From an uncultured Bacteroidia bacterium (GTDB lineage: Bacteria > Bacteroidota > Bacteroidia > Bacteroidales > F082), in the NCBI GenBank assembly GCA_902801625.1, contig CADCJI010000030.1, positions 1 through 38,094 of the forward strand: a stretch of 38,094 bases of DNA. The letters are read 5' to 3'. Made by a program: the position numbers and the translations under genes. Below, in pieces: positions 31,738-38,094 of the stretch. The notes beneath the pieces are model-generated. The model did no database searches, was not told where the DNA came from, and saw only the letters and a list, made by a program, of their open reading frames with translations. The stretch's first letter is position 1. Every line of letters starts with the position of its first letter.

Positions 31738-32361
31738 ATGAAAATCAAAAACATCATCACCGCAGCACTAGCACTCCTCATAGCCACTGGCTGCAACGGA
31801 CAAGACGTAAAGACGCACTGCCGTGCGTCTCAAGCCAACAACATAAAATCACAGAATATGAACAAATCCATCGTCATTTTCTTCTCCCATGCGGGCGACA
31901 ACTACAGCGTGGGCAACATCGAGGTGGGCAACACAAAGATTGTGGCCGACTACATCACGGAGCTGACGGGCGCAGAGCAGTTTGAGATCGTCACCCACAA
32001 ATATGATGGCATGGCTTATAACCCACTAATCAAGCTGGCGAAGGAAGAATCAAGGAAGGGCGAGCTACCAGAGTATGAGGGCGACGTAGACCTCTCAAAG
32101 TACGACACCGTTTTCATTGGCGGCCCCGTATGGTGGGGCACCTATCCGCAGGTGATGTTCACCTTCTTCAAGGACATCAACCTCGACGGCAAAACCGTCA
32201 TTCCTTTCACCACCCACGAAGGCAGCGGCCTCGCCTCCTGCGCCAGCGACGTGAAGAAAGCCTTCCCGAAGGCCAAAGTCACGGGCGAGTTCAGCATCTA
32301 TGGACATGAAGTCCGCACGGGCAAGGCAAAGGTCGAGAAATGGCTGAAGGGACTGAAATAA
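31738..32361 (+). CDS. Flavodoxin-fold lipoprotein
   Basis: 207 residues. MKIKNIITAALALLIATGC is a lipoprotein signal with C19 as the lipidation site. The flavodoxin domain starts near residue 42 (SIVIFFSHAGDNYSVGNIEVGNTKIVADYI), with FIGGPVWWGTYPQVMFTF and FTTHEGSGLASC. This is the Flavodoxin_4 family, which is often exported in Bacteroidales. The linker between lipobox and flavodoxin contains a GACGCAC palindrome (31807-31831) read as TKTHCRAS-like residues, so a repeat has inserted there in frame. Quinone or small-molecule reduction in the periplasm is likely but not shown. Confidence 0.9.
   Translation: MKIKNIITAALALLIATGCNGQDVKTHCRASQANNIKSQNMNKSIVIFFSHAGDNYSVGNIEVGNTKIVADYITELTGAEQFEIVTHKYDGMAYNPLIKLAKEESRKGELPEYEGDVDLSKYDTVFIGGPVWWGTYPQVMFTFFKDINLDGKTVIPFTTHEGSGLASCASDVKKAFPKAKVTGEFSIYGHEVRTGKAKVEKWLKGLK
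31807..31831. repeat. Small palindromic repeat, GACGCA type, copy 2
   Basis: AGACGCAC-TGCC-GTGCGTCT (31811-31830), preceded by GTAA. It is related to 3853-3880. It lies inside the lipoprotein linker of the flavodoxin gene and keeps the frame. Confidence 0.6.
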
Positions 32362-32383
32362 GGTTCATCTCAATTTCAAGAAG

Positions 32384-32419
32384 AATCCGCAATTCAGGCA
32401 AAGGCTTGGGTTGCGGATT
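32384..32419 (+). terminator. Terminator-like hairpin after the flavodoxin gene
   Basis: AATCCGCAA (32384-32392) pairs with TTGCGGATT (32411-32419) around an 18-nt loop. Only a weak T-tract (ATTTAT) follows, so it may be an imperfect terminator. Confidence 0.5.
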
Positions 32420-32459
32420 ATTTATGACTTTGCATCACGGAACTTAGGGGCTTCGCCGA

Positions 32460-32482
32460 GTTCGTTCAGGGAGTGAACGAAC
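32460..32482. promoter_or_regulatory. Perfect 9-bp inverted repeat before the kinase-like gene
   Basis: GTTCGTTCA-GGGAG-TGAACGAAC lies 26 nt before the TATTTTTG box. A weaker outer pair (CGCC...GGCG) extends it. It could be an operator or a leader hairpin from the previous unit. Confidence 0.5.
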
Positions 32483-32508
32483 CGATGGCGACATTTTGAA
32501 AAAAGTTG

Positions 32509-32516
32509 TATTTTTG
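32509..32516 (+). promoter_or_regulatory. -7 promoter box of the kinase-like gene
   Basis: TATTTTTG, 34 nt before the ATG at 32551. Confidence 0.5.
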
Positions 32517-32550
32517 CGCATTATTGGATAATGATTCAACCATATCAAAA

Positions 32551-33369
32551 ATGAACAACCAAGACTTTTGGCATAGCATCCATTCGATTATTGACGAGGG
32601 CTTCACTGCCAACGGTCTTTCAAAACTGGAGTCGTATGCAGAACAATTCATCACACAACGGCTTGTATATAAGCGATTTTCATCGTCAGAACAGTATGGC
32701 TGCTCAATGGGAGGTGCTACGCATGTCATTGCATCCCTACTCGCGGGAGCAGAAACTGCGGCAGATAGAGATGCTACACCTGATGTCAGCGACTTCAAAA
32801 GAGAAGTCCAACGCGGAGCGAAGCAGGCTGAACGCATAGAACAATGGGCAAGAAAAGTCGGTTGCTGGACAGAACGTGTCGATGACGCCCTGCCGCGCAT
32901 ATTAGGCGAGCAAATTGCAGAAGGCGGAGAAGCCATAGTCTACGACCATGGTGCCACATTGGTAAAATCCATTGGGCTTGACTATTTTATCCAACCCATT
33001 CTGGCACTTGACCGTATCTCGCTGCATAATACTTATTTCCCAGAAACCGCACTAAAGGTGTTGGGATTTGGACGCACTGCAGACGATGATTTCAAGATTG
33101 TGGCAGAGCAGCCTTTCATTGAAGGGACACACATGTCCGATGAAGAAATCGCATTATTTGCTGAACACATTGGATTCAAACTCATCAATCCGAGAAATTG
33201 GACTTTCGCCACTCCTGAAATCTATTTGAGCGACCTCCACGATGAGAATGTGATACGCTCAAAAGAAGGAAACATTTTCGTGGTGGATTGCGATATTAGG
33301 ATAAATACGCCGGAGTTGAAATGCGGTGGGAGAAGGAAACCGAGTACGATAATTGAGATAAGAGAATAA
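32551..33369 (+). CDS. Putative protein-kinase-fold protein
   Basis: 272 residues. It shows the outline of a eukaryotic-like kinase: a Gly-rich loop near 124-128 (AEGGEAIVYDHG), a candidate lysine near 139 (TLVKSIG), EQPFIEGTHM as hinge, then LSDLHDENVIRSKEG as catalytic loop (H-D-x4-N-like order) and FVVDCDIRIN in place of DFG (DCD). The first 110 residues are helical and unlike known kinases. The layout resembles the small kinases found in polyvalent proteins of mobile elements, but I cannot confirm the family. Target unknown. AT content rises from here rightward. Confidence 0.55.
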   Translation: MNNQDFWHSIHSIIDEGFTANGLSKLESYAEQFITQRLVYKRFSSSEQYGCSMGGATHVIASLLAGAETAADRDATPDVSDFKREVQRGAKQAERIEQWARKVGCWTERVDDALPRILGEQIAEGGEAIVYDHGATLVKSIGLDYFIQPILALDRISLHNTYFPETALKVLGFGRTADDDFKIVAEQPFIEGTHMSDEEIALFAEHIGFKLINPRNWTFATPEIYLSDLHDENVIRSKEGNIFVVDCDIRINTPELKCGGRRKPSTIIEIRE

Positions 33370-33411
33370 AAAAATGTTTGGCCACCTTTTGGTGACTTTC
33401 CCACAGACAAC

Positions 33412-34872
33412 ATGATGTATAATATGAACACAAACAGCTCAACGGATAATACCGCCACTAAAATTTCCATCAAGAAGAAATACGACGACCATTATTCGTA
33501 TTATGTGGATGCTAACGGTTTATTAAAAGGTGAATGGGGCGGATATGAAGAATTGGAAACGAAAGGACCAAATGGAGAAGCGATGTATGAACTATATTAT
33601 ACTAGGACTTTCAAGGGCGAACAATCTGCGCTTCCTATGGCTCATTGTAAATGGATAGTTGTGAATGAACATGGATATTTTTACAACAAGTTTTCATGCA
33701 AGAAATATGATGCAGTAGAAGATATTGGTTCGGGTTATTATAGATGTGAAAAAAACGATAGGTATGGTATCATCAATGACGATGAGCAAGTAATCCTCCA
33801 CACTTGCTATAACCAAATATGGAAATCCTCCAGTCACCCAATCTTTTTTGTCCAATGTGAAACTGGGTGGTTTATATACAATGTATATCAACAAAGGCAA
33901 TCCAAAGTGTATGAAGAGATAGCGGCTCTTGACTCAAATTATATTAGGTTTTCTGATGGAAATGGTTATGGTCTAATGAATTACAATTGTGACATTGTCA
34001 TACAGCCAAAATTTGAAAAAAGAACCGCTTTATTTGATGATAAGAATCAACTACAAATTGATTTCAAAGGAGTAAAGTTCGGCGTGTTCATAAAGGATGA
34101 TTTGTTTTATGGAAAAATCTCACCTAATGAATACGATTATTGTTTTAAGGTAAAGCCTTATGATGAATTTGGAACTGATTATTACATTACCAAAAAAGGT
34201 GAAAAATATGGAATTCTTAATTATAGGTTTGATTGTGTAATAAAGCCTCAATTAGATGATATTCTGATAGTAAAGACACATGGTCGGCATGCAAATACTC
34301 TAAGTCGCTGTTTTATTATTGGTAAGCAAGGCGATTTGTACAAACTGTTTAATTCGGAAGAAAAAACTTGCATTATAGAAGGATGCGATAGTATGGATTA
34401 TTGTGTTACAACAAAACTTGACTCCAACTTGAAGAACTACAAGCGTGGCTTTCATTACACTTTCATCGAATATTGTAAAGATGGGCATATCGGCTATGTT
34501 GCATATAACGGTAAAATAATTGGTTATGATGAATACGATTCGGTTGAATTGTTTCATGGTTTTTTCCTTGTTTCAAAAAATAGTTTATATGGTTTGTTGT
34601 CCGAATCAGGCAATCTTATCGTCCCTTGCGAAAACGATGAAATCAAATTACAATGGGGAGTAGTGACCATGACAAAAGAAGGGAAAGAAACAATAACAAA
34701 TGTTAGAGACCTTCTTTCATTACCAAAAGACGGCTACACTTATTTAGGTTATGAGCCTCAGCATTATTCCGAGTATGCGGGGAGTTATGCACAAGATGAA
34801 ATGGGGTATTCTGACGAAGATATAGACACAATCTTTGATGGTGACCCATCAGCATATTGGAATATTGATTAA
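33412..34872 (+). CDS. WG-repeat-like protein with acidic C-terminal tail
   Basis: 486 residues, AT-rich coding sequence unlike the neighbours. It has repeated beta-type phrases with a Y-G-x-(I/L) core: RYGIINDDEQVILHTCYNQI, GYGLMNYNCDIVIQPKFEK, KYGILNYRFDCVIKPQLDD and LYGLLSESGNLIVPCENDE. This is the WG (KWG) repeat, which forms beta-propeller-like binding surfaces. No signal peptide. The end (YAGSYAQDEMGYSDEDIDTI, then FDGDPSAYWNID) is an acidic motif also seen at the end of other Bacteroidales accessory proteins, as I recall. Function unknown. It may be an immunity- or effector-associated accessory gene. Confidence 0.7.
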   Translation: MMYNMNTNSSTDNTATKISIKKKYDDHYSYYVDANGLLKGEWGGYEELETKGPNGEAMYELYYTRTFKGEQSALPMAHCKWIVVNEHGYFYNKFSCKKYDAVEDIGSGYYRCEKNDRYGIINDDEQVILHTCYNQIWKSSSHPIFFVQCETGWFIYNVYQQRQSKVYEEIAALDSNYIRFSDGNGYGLMNYNCDIVIQPKFEKRTALFDDKNQLQIDFKGVKFGVFIKDDLFYGKISPNEYDYCFKVKPYDEFGTDYYITKKGEKYGILNYRFDCVIKPQLDDILIVKTHGRHANTLSRCFIIGKQGDLYKLFNSEEKTCIIEGCDSMDYCVTTKLDSNLKNYKRGFHYTFIEYCKDGHIGYVAYNGKIIGYDEYDSVELFHGFFLVSKNSLYGLLSESGNLIVPCENDEIKLQWGVVTMTKEGKETITNVRDLLSLPKDGYTYLGYEPQHYSEYAGSYAQDEMGYSDEDIDTIFDGDPSAYWNID

Positions 34873-34965
34873 AAACGCACTAACAACACGCAAATTGCAA
34901 TAACTCTATCAGTAACACGGTTTTATTGATAGTAAAAAAAGTGAATTCATTTTTCGCGAATTTAT

Positions 34966-34989
34966 GCGAAACTGTCCACAGGGTTTCGC
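34966..34989. promoter_or_regulatory. 7-bp inverted repeat upstream of the small AT-rich gene
   Basis: GCGAAAC (34966-34972), 10-nt spacer, GTTTCGC (34983-34989). A second palindrome, TTCGCGAA (34953-34960), lies just before. Both precede the TATATTTG box. Confidence 0.45.
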
Positions 34990-34998
34990 TTATTTTGA

Positions 34999-35006
34999 TA
35001 TATTTG
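34999..35006 (+). promoter_or_regulatory. -7 promoter box of the small AT-rich gene
   Basis: TATATTTG, 20-50 nt before the possible ATGs at 35026, 35041 and 35053. Confidence 0.5.
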
Positions 35007-35025
35007 CAGTTATAGCATCACTTAT

Positions 35026-35433
35026 ATGTTTAACATTCTAATGATAATAATTATGATTAAAACAGAGAAAATGATATTGGAAGAAATAATGCGACTGCTT
35101 AAAAATCTAGAGAATGTTACTTATGGAGAATACAGAACCAATGGTATTGTTTTTCCTCCTAATGCAAGCAGTTTTTATTATAGTGCAAAACAACTCTATG
35201 AATGCACGGATGAACTAATTGATAGATTTATGCCTGAATATGTTACTGATTCTGATTATAGATTTATATGTGCGTCGCAAAAAAACATTCTACTTTAATT
35301 GGATGTACTAAAAGACAATAAAAAGCTTAAAGGTATGGAAGTAATATGGGAACTTGAAACATATTTAGCCACATTACATGACCTATTTCATTGTATTACT
35401 GATTATTGTAATAAACAAGGCTTGCATTGTTAG
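35026..35433 (+). pseudogene. Small unknown gene with an in-frame TAA
   Basis: The frame runs 90 codons (35026-35295; likely start 35053, MIKTEKMILEEIMRLLKNL). It meets TAA at 35296-35298, then stays open for 44 more codons in the same frame to TAG at 35431-35433: LDVLKDNKKLKGMEVIWELE, then TYLATLHDLFHCITDYCNKQG. The extension is protein-like, so a Gln codon (CAA) changed to TAA is the simplest explanation. An intact form would have about 126-135 residues. The family is not recognised. The two parts could also be read as one protein by stop read-through, but nothing nearby supports that. Confidence 0.5.
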
Positions 35434-35499
35434 TTTTTCTCAAATTACTATGATTATTCATAGGCACAAAACAACGATTTGTTTCTTCTATAATATTGG

Positions 35500-35646
35500 T
35501 CATGAACAGATGAAGAATTGCCCCGGATCGAATGCAGTGTAGGGCCTCGAAGTGTCGTAAACATCCAAAGGAAATTGATTTAACGTACCAAAACTGACAT
35601 TTCCCGAAAAATGTGAAACTTTTCCCGAGAAACCCATAATAGCCAT
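35500..35646 (-). CDS. Possible 48-residue small ORF
   Basis: ATG at 35646 (minus) to TGA, reading MAIMGFSGKVSHFSGNVSFG, then TLNQFPLDVYDTSRPYTAFD and PGQFFICS. Internal repetition (GKVSHFSGNVSFG) and a Pro/Tyr-rich end look more protein-like than the other frames. No clear ribosome-binding site, no known family. It may be a remnant or a spurious frame. Confidence 0.2.
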   Translation of the reverse strand: MAIMGFSGKVSHFSGNVSFGTLNQFPLDVYDTSRPYTAFDPGQFFICS

Positions 35647-35679
35647 GATAAATAATCATTCAATATATTCTCAACCCAG

Positions 35680-36573
35680 TTATTTCCCCAAATACTCGCT
35701 TGGCGTGAGCCCCGTCATCTTCTTGAAGAGGCGGGTGAAATGATGGGGAAAATCAAAGCCCAGGAGGCGCGAGGTCTCACTGATATTGTGACCGTTCATG
35801 AGCAGGCTCTTGGCCTGGTTGATGACATAGTTGTGAATGTAGCCGATGGCCGTTCCTCCTGTGGCCTTGTGGACAATATCACCGAAATAACGAGGCGAAT
35901 AAGCCAGCTCTGAGGCGCAATAGGCAACGGTGGGCAGGCCTTGTGACAACTGTCGATTCTCTCGGAAATACTGTTGAAGTAGGTCATGAAAGCGTTTCAA
36001 GAGGTCGCTGCCGCCATTGTCTTCTTCAGAAAGTTGCCGCTGATAGATGCGGTTGCAGTATTCCAGTATCAGATGCAGATAGCCCAACAAGATGCTTCTG
36101 AGCGAGGGCGAGTCATCGTGAGCCACCAACTCTTGCCGCATCTGGGCGAGCAGTTGCGTAATGCTGAGCCATTCATCAGGCTCCATCCGTAGCGAGCCGG
36201 TGAAGAAATAAGAGAAATACTGATAGCGGTCTATTTGGTGTTCCAATTCAGAGCCGTGTAGCAGTTCGGGCGACCACAAGAGCACCCATCCGCTCAGCGA
36301 GATGCGCTCTCCATTGTCCTCCAAGCCGCCAATCTGTCCTGGCTCTACGGCAATAATCGAGGCATCGCTCGCCTGCACGGTCTTCATGCCATACGAGAGA
36401 TCTTTGGGAAACTGGCGTTGGATAAAGAGTCCATAGACACCGTAGTTGTTCAGGCTATGGCGGAAGGGAGGCAATTCATCGAAGTGAATGATGCTGATCA
36501 GCGGATGCAGCACAGGAGCCTCCACATATTGGGCAAAGTCATTGGGACTATCAACTTTCAGAATCTTCTTCAT
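35680..36573 (-). CDS. AraC-family regulator, divergent from an alpha/beta hydrolase
   Basis: 297 residues. A cupin-like sensor region (IIAVEPGQIGGLEDNGERISLSG, then WSPELLHGSE) is followed by two C-terminal helix-turn-helix units (ASELAYSPRYFGDIVHKATG, then ISETSRLLGFDFPHHFTRLFKKMTGLTPSEYLGK). This is a typical Bacteroidales AraC regulator of stress or redox genes. It faces the hydrolase gene across 166 nt, with a promoter box on each strand, so it probably controls that operon. The inducer is unknown. Confidence 0.92.
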   Translation of the reverse strand: MKKILKVDSPNDFAQYVEAPVLHPLISIIHFDELPPFRHSLNNYGVYGLFIQRQFPKDLSYGMKTVQASDASIIAVEPGQIGGLEDNGERISLSGWVLLWSPELLHGSELEHQIDRYQYFSYFFTGSLRMEPDEWLSITQLLAQMRQELVAHDDSPSLRSILLGYLHLILEYCNRIYQRQLSEEDNGGSDLLKRFHDLLQQYFRENRQLSQGLPTVAYCASELAYSPRYFGDIVHKATGGTAIGYIHNYVINQAKSLLMNGHNISETSRLLGFDFPHHFTRLFKKMTGLTPSEYLGK

Positions 36574-36580
36574 TGCAGTG

Positions 36581-36588
36581 CAAAGTTA
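36581..36588 (-). promoter_or_regulatory. -7 promoter box of the second AraC gene
   Basis: On the minus strand TAACTTTG, 7 nt before the ATG at 36573, implying an almost leaderless transcript. Confidence 0.45.
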
Positions 36589-36706
36589 CGAAGATTATGC
36601 AAAAACAAGGTAAAAATGGTGCTATTTTTCACTATTTAAATACATTTTCTGCGAAATTGGTATAAAATTAGCCAATTTATGTGGTATATCTATTAAATAA
36701 CAGATG

Positions 36707-36714
36707 TACTTTTG
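36707..36714 (+). promoter_or_regulatory. -7 promoter box of the hydrolase operon
   Basis: TACTTTTG, 25 nt before the ATG at 36740. Confidence 0.6.
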
Positions 36715-36739
36715 CCAACGAAATTAGAATTAGGCATAA

Positions 36740-37855
36740 ATGAAACAGATTCTCATCCTGGCAGCAGTGGTAGCACTTATGACCGCCTGCAACAGTCAAC
36801 CGCAAACAACAGAAGCAACAGAAACTAAAAAAGAAGAAATGAAACAAGAACTAAACCTCACACAAGAGTGGGACAAGGTGTTCCCGCTGAGCGACAAAGT
36901 GAACCACCACAAGGTGACATTCGAAACTCAATACGGTCTTACGTTGGCCGCTGACCTCTATACACCAAAGGATGCCGAAGGCAAATTGGCGGCTATTGCC
37001 GTGAGCGGCCCATTCGGTGCCGTCAAGGAGCAGTCGAGCGGCCTCTATGCCATGCGGATGGCAGAGCGCGGCTTCGTGGCACTGGCTTTCGACCCGTCCT
37101 ATACCGGCGAAAGCAGCGGCGAGCCTCGCCGAACAGCCTCGCCCGACATCAACACCGAGGACTTCATGGCCGCTGTTGATTTCCTGTCGAAACTGGACAA
37201 CGTAAACCCCGAACGCATTGGCATCATCGGTATCTGTGGCTGGGGTGGCATCGCCCTCAACGCTGCCGCCGCCGACACCCGCATCAAGGCCACCGTGGCC
37301 AGCACGATGTACGACATGACCCGCGTCAGCGGCAATGGCTACTTCGACAGCGAAGACAAAGAAGAGTCGCGCCACACTGCCCGCGAGGCCATGGGCAAGC
37401 AACGCCTCTCCGACCCAATGGCAATGGCTGGCGGTGTCATCGACCCGCTGCCCGATGAGGTCCCGCAGTTTGTGAAAGATTACCACGCTTATTACAAGAC
37501 CTCACGCGGTTATCATGCTCGCTCTGGCAACTCGAACGACGGATGGCGCGTCATCGGCACGCAGGCTTATGCTAACGCTCGTTTCCTTTACTACATCAAC
37601 GAGATCCGCTCTGCCGTCCTCGTGATGCATGGCTCGGAAGCCCACAGCCGCTACTTCGGTGAGGCCGCTTACAAATACATGGTTGAAGGCCATGCAGAAG
37701 GCTACAACTTCATTGGCAAACCCAATCCCAACCCTGAAAACAAGCAACTGCTCATCATCCCAGGTGCCACCCATTGCGACCTTTACGACGGTGGCGAGGG
37801 CAATTACATCCCGTGGGATAAGTTGGCGGAGTTTTTCACTGAAAACCTGAAATAA
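36740..37855 (+). CDS. Alpha/beta-hydrolase lipoprotein, dienelactone-hydrolase-like
   Basis: 371 residues. MKQILILAAVVALMTAC is a lipoprotein signal (C17). The hydrolase domain has AAIAVSGPFGAVKEQSSG, LAFDPSYTGESSGEPR, then the nucleophile elbow GIIGICGWGG, in which the usual Ser is replaced by Cys (G-x-C-x-G). That is normal for dienelactone-hydrolase-like members. The acid is near SAVLVMHGSEAH and the histidine in PGATHCDLYDGG. It likely acts in the periplasm on small esters or lactones. A sugar O-acetyltransferase gene follows after 6 nt, and both lie divergent from an AraC regulator. Confidence 0.9.
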   Translation: MKQILILAAVVALMTACNSQPQTTEATETKKEEMKQELNLTQEWDKVFPLSDKVNHHKVTFETQYGLTLAADLYTPKDAEGKLAAIAVSGPFGAVKEQSSGLYAMRMAERGFVALAFDPSYTGESSGEPRRTASPDINTEDFMAAVDFLSKLDNVNPERIGIIGICGWGGIALNAAAADTRIKATVASTMYDMTRVSGNGYFDSEDKEESRHTAREAMGKQRLSDPMAMAGGVIDPLPDEVPQFVKDYHAYYKTSRGYHARSGNSNDGWRVIGTQAYANARFLYYINEIRSAVLVMHGSEAHSRYFGEAAYKYMVEGHAEGYNFIGKPNPNPENKQLLIIPGATHCDLYDGGEGNYIPWDKLAEFFTENLK

Positions 37856-37861
37856 AACAAA

Positions 37862-38094
37862 ATGAGCGAACAACCCACAGGGAAGACCTACGTCGGCAGT
37901 GATGAGCTTTATGCCGATGTGCAGCGTTGCATGAAACTGGTTGCCGAGATGAACACAGGCTACCACACCGAGGCCGAGGTGCGCACATACCTGCAACAAA
38001 TAACAGGCTCCGACATCGACGACACCGTGCGTGTGTTTCCGCCGTTCAACATCAACTATGGCAAGAAGACCACCTTCGGCAAGGGCAGTTTCGT
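37862..38094 (+). CDS. Sugar O-acetyltransferase (Maa/LacA-like), partial
   Basis: 77 residues in the window; the gene runs off the right edge. TGKTYVGSDELYADVQRCMKLVAEMN is the maltose acetyltransferase N-terminal domain, and VRVFPPFNINYGKKTTFGKG starts the left-handed beta helix of hexapeptide acyltransferases. It transfers an acetyl group from acetyl-CoA to sugars. It is 6 nt after the hydrolase stop, so it is part of that operon. Confidence 0.88.
   Translation, partial: MSEQPTGKTYVGSDELYADVQRCMKLVAEMNTGYHTEAEVRTYLQQITGSDIDDTVRVFPPFNINYGKKTTFGKGSF

Noticed and set aside
35396-35659. 87-codon minus-strand frame
   Set aside because: The alternative frame 35500-35646 looks more protein-like; neither is strong.

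Overview
The window looks like a Bacteroidales (Bacteroidota) chromosome segment. Four things point there. Many genes are preceded by the TAnnTTTG promoter box typical of this phylum. One large surface protein carries a leucine-rich BspA-like repeat region and a type IX secretion sorting domain. Several lipoproteins are of Bacteroidales type. The family mix (Hcp/HcpR, ClbS/DfsB, DUF362, DUF1905, WG-repeat proteins, AraC regulators) also fits. I saw no rRNA, tRNA or CRISPR array. The species cannot be named from sequence alone.

Layout. 1-5.2 kb: the tail of an AraC regulator, a GNAT acetyltransferase, then a nitrosative-stress block. That block holds hcp, a convergent Crp-family regulator of HcpR type, and an operon of a DUF2249/carboxymuconolactone-decarboxylase-like protein, a DUF1858 protein and a small ferredoxin. 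An identical 14-bp palindrome lies the same distance from the promoter box of hcp and of the operon. It is followed by a truncated ZIP transporter that runs into what looks like the last residues of a HigB toxin, and an orphan HigA antitoxin. 5.2-11.1 kb: methyltransferase, membrane ferredoxin, serine hydrolase, MATE exporter, flavodoxin, DUF985 cupin and a small unknown. 11.1-16.3 kb: an AT-rich accessory island. It has a 36-bp direct repeat, a long imperfect hairpin in the leader, a Type I-like/IIG restriction-modification-specificity enzyme split over two overlapping ORFs, and a gene-poor tail with several perfect inverted repeats and four tandem hairpins.

16.3-31 kb: Na/Pi cotransporter-PhoU protein, a triple-repeat lipoprotein, acyl-ACP thioesterase, BspA-like surface protein, and a run of small redox and stress genes (ClbS/DfsB, DUF1905, iron-sulfur-flavoprotein-like reductase, flavin reductase behind a 7-bp tandem repeat, amidohydrolase-ABM fusion, broken DUF362 gene, MBL hydrolase, ABM protein, SDR, TcdA). 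31-38 kb: an AraC regulator divergent from a flavodoxin lipoprotein, a kinase-fold protein, an AT-rich patch (WG-repeat protein, nonsense-mutated small gene), and a second AraC regulator divergent from an alpha/beta hydrolase lipoprotein and a sugar O-acetyltransferase that runs off the end.

Common theme: handling of reactive nitrogen and reactive small molecules through flavin and iron-sulfur redox proteins, under local Crp/HcpR and AraC control. Gene decay is frequent: a ZIP/HigB chimera, an out-of-frame deletion in the DUF362 gene, a nonsense codon in a small gene, a probable in-frame deletion in the HcpR sensor, and a frame break in the restriction enzyme. The best candidates for something undescribed are the HcpR-controlled DUF2249-CMD/DUF1858/ferredoxin operon and the structured, repeat-rich flanks of the restriction island.
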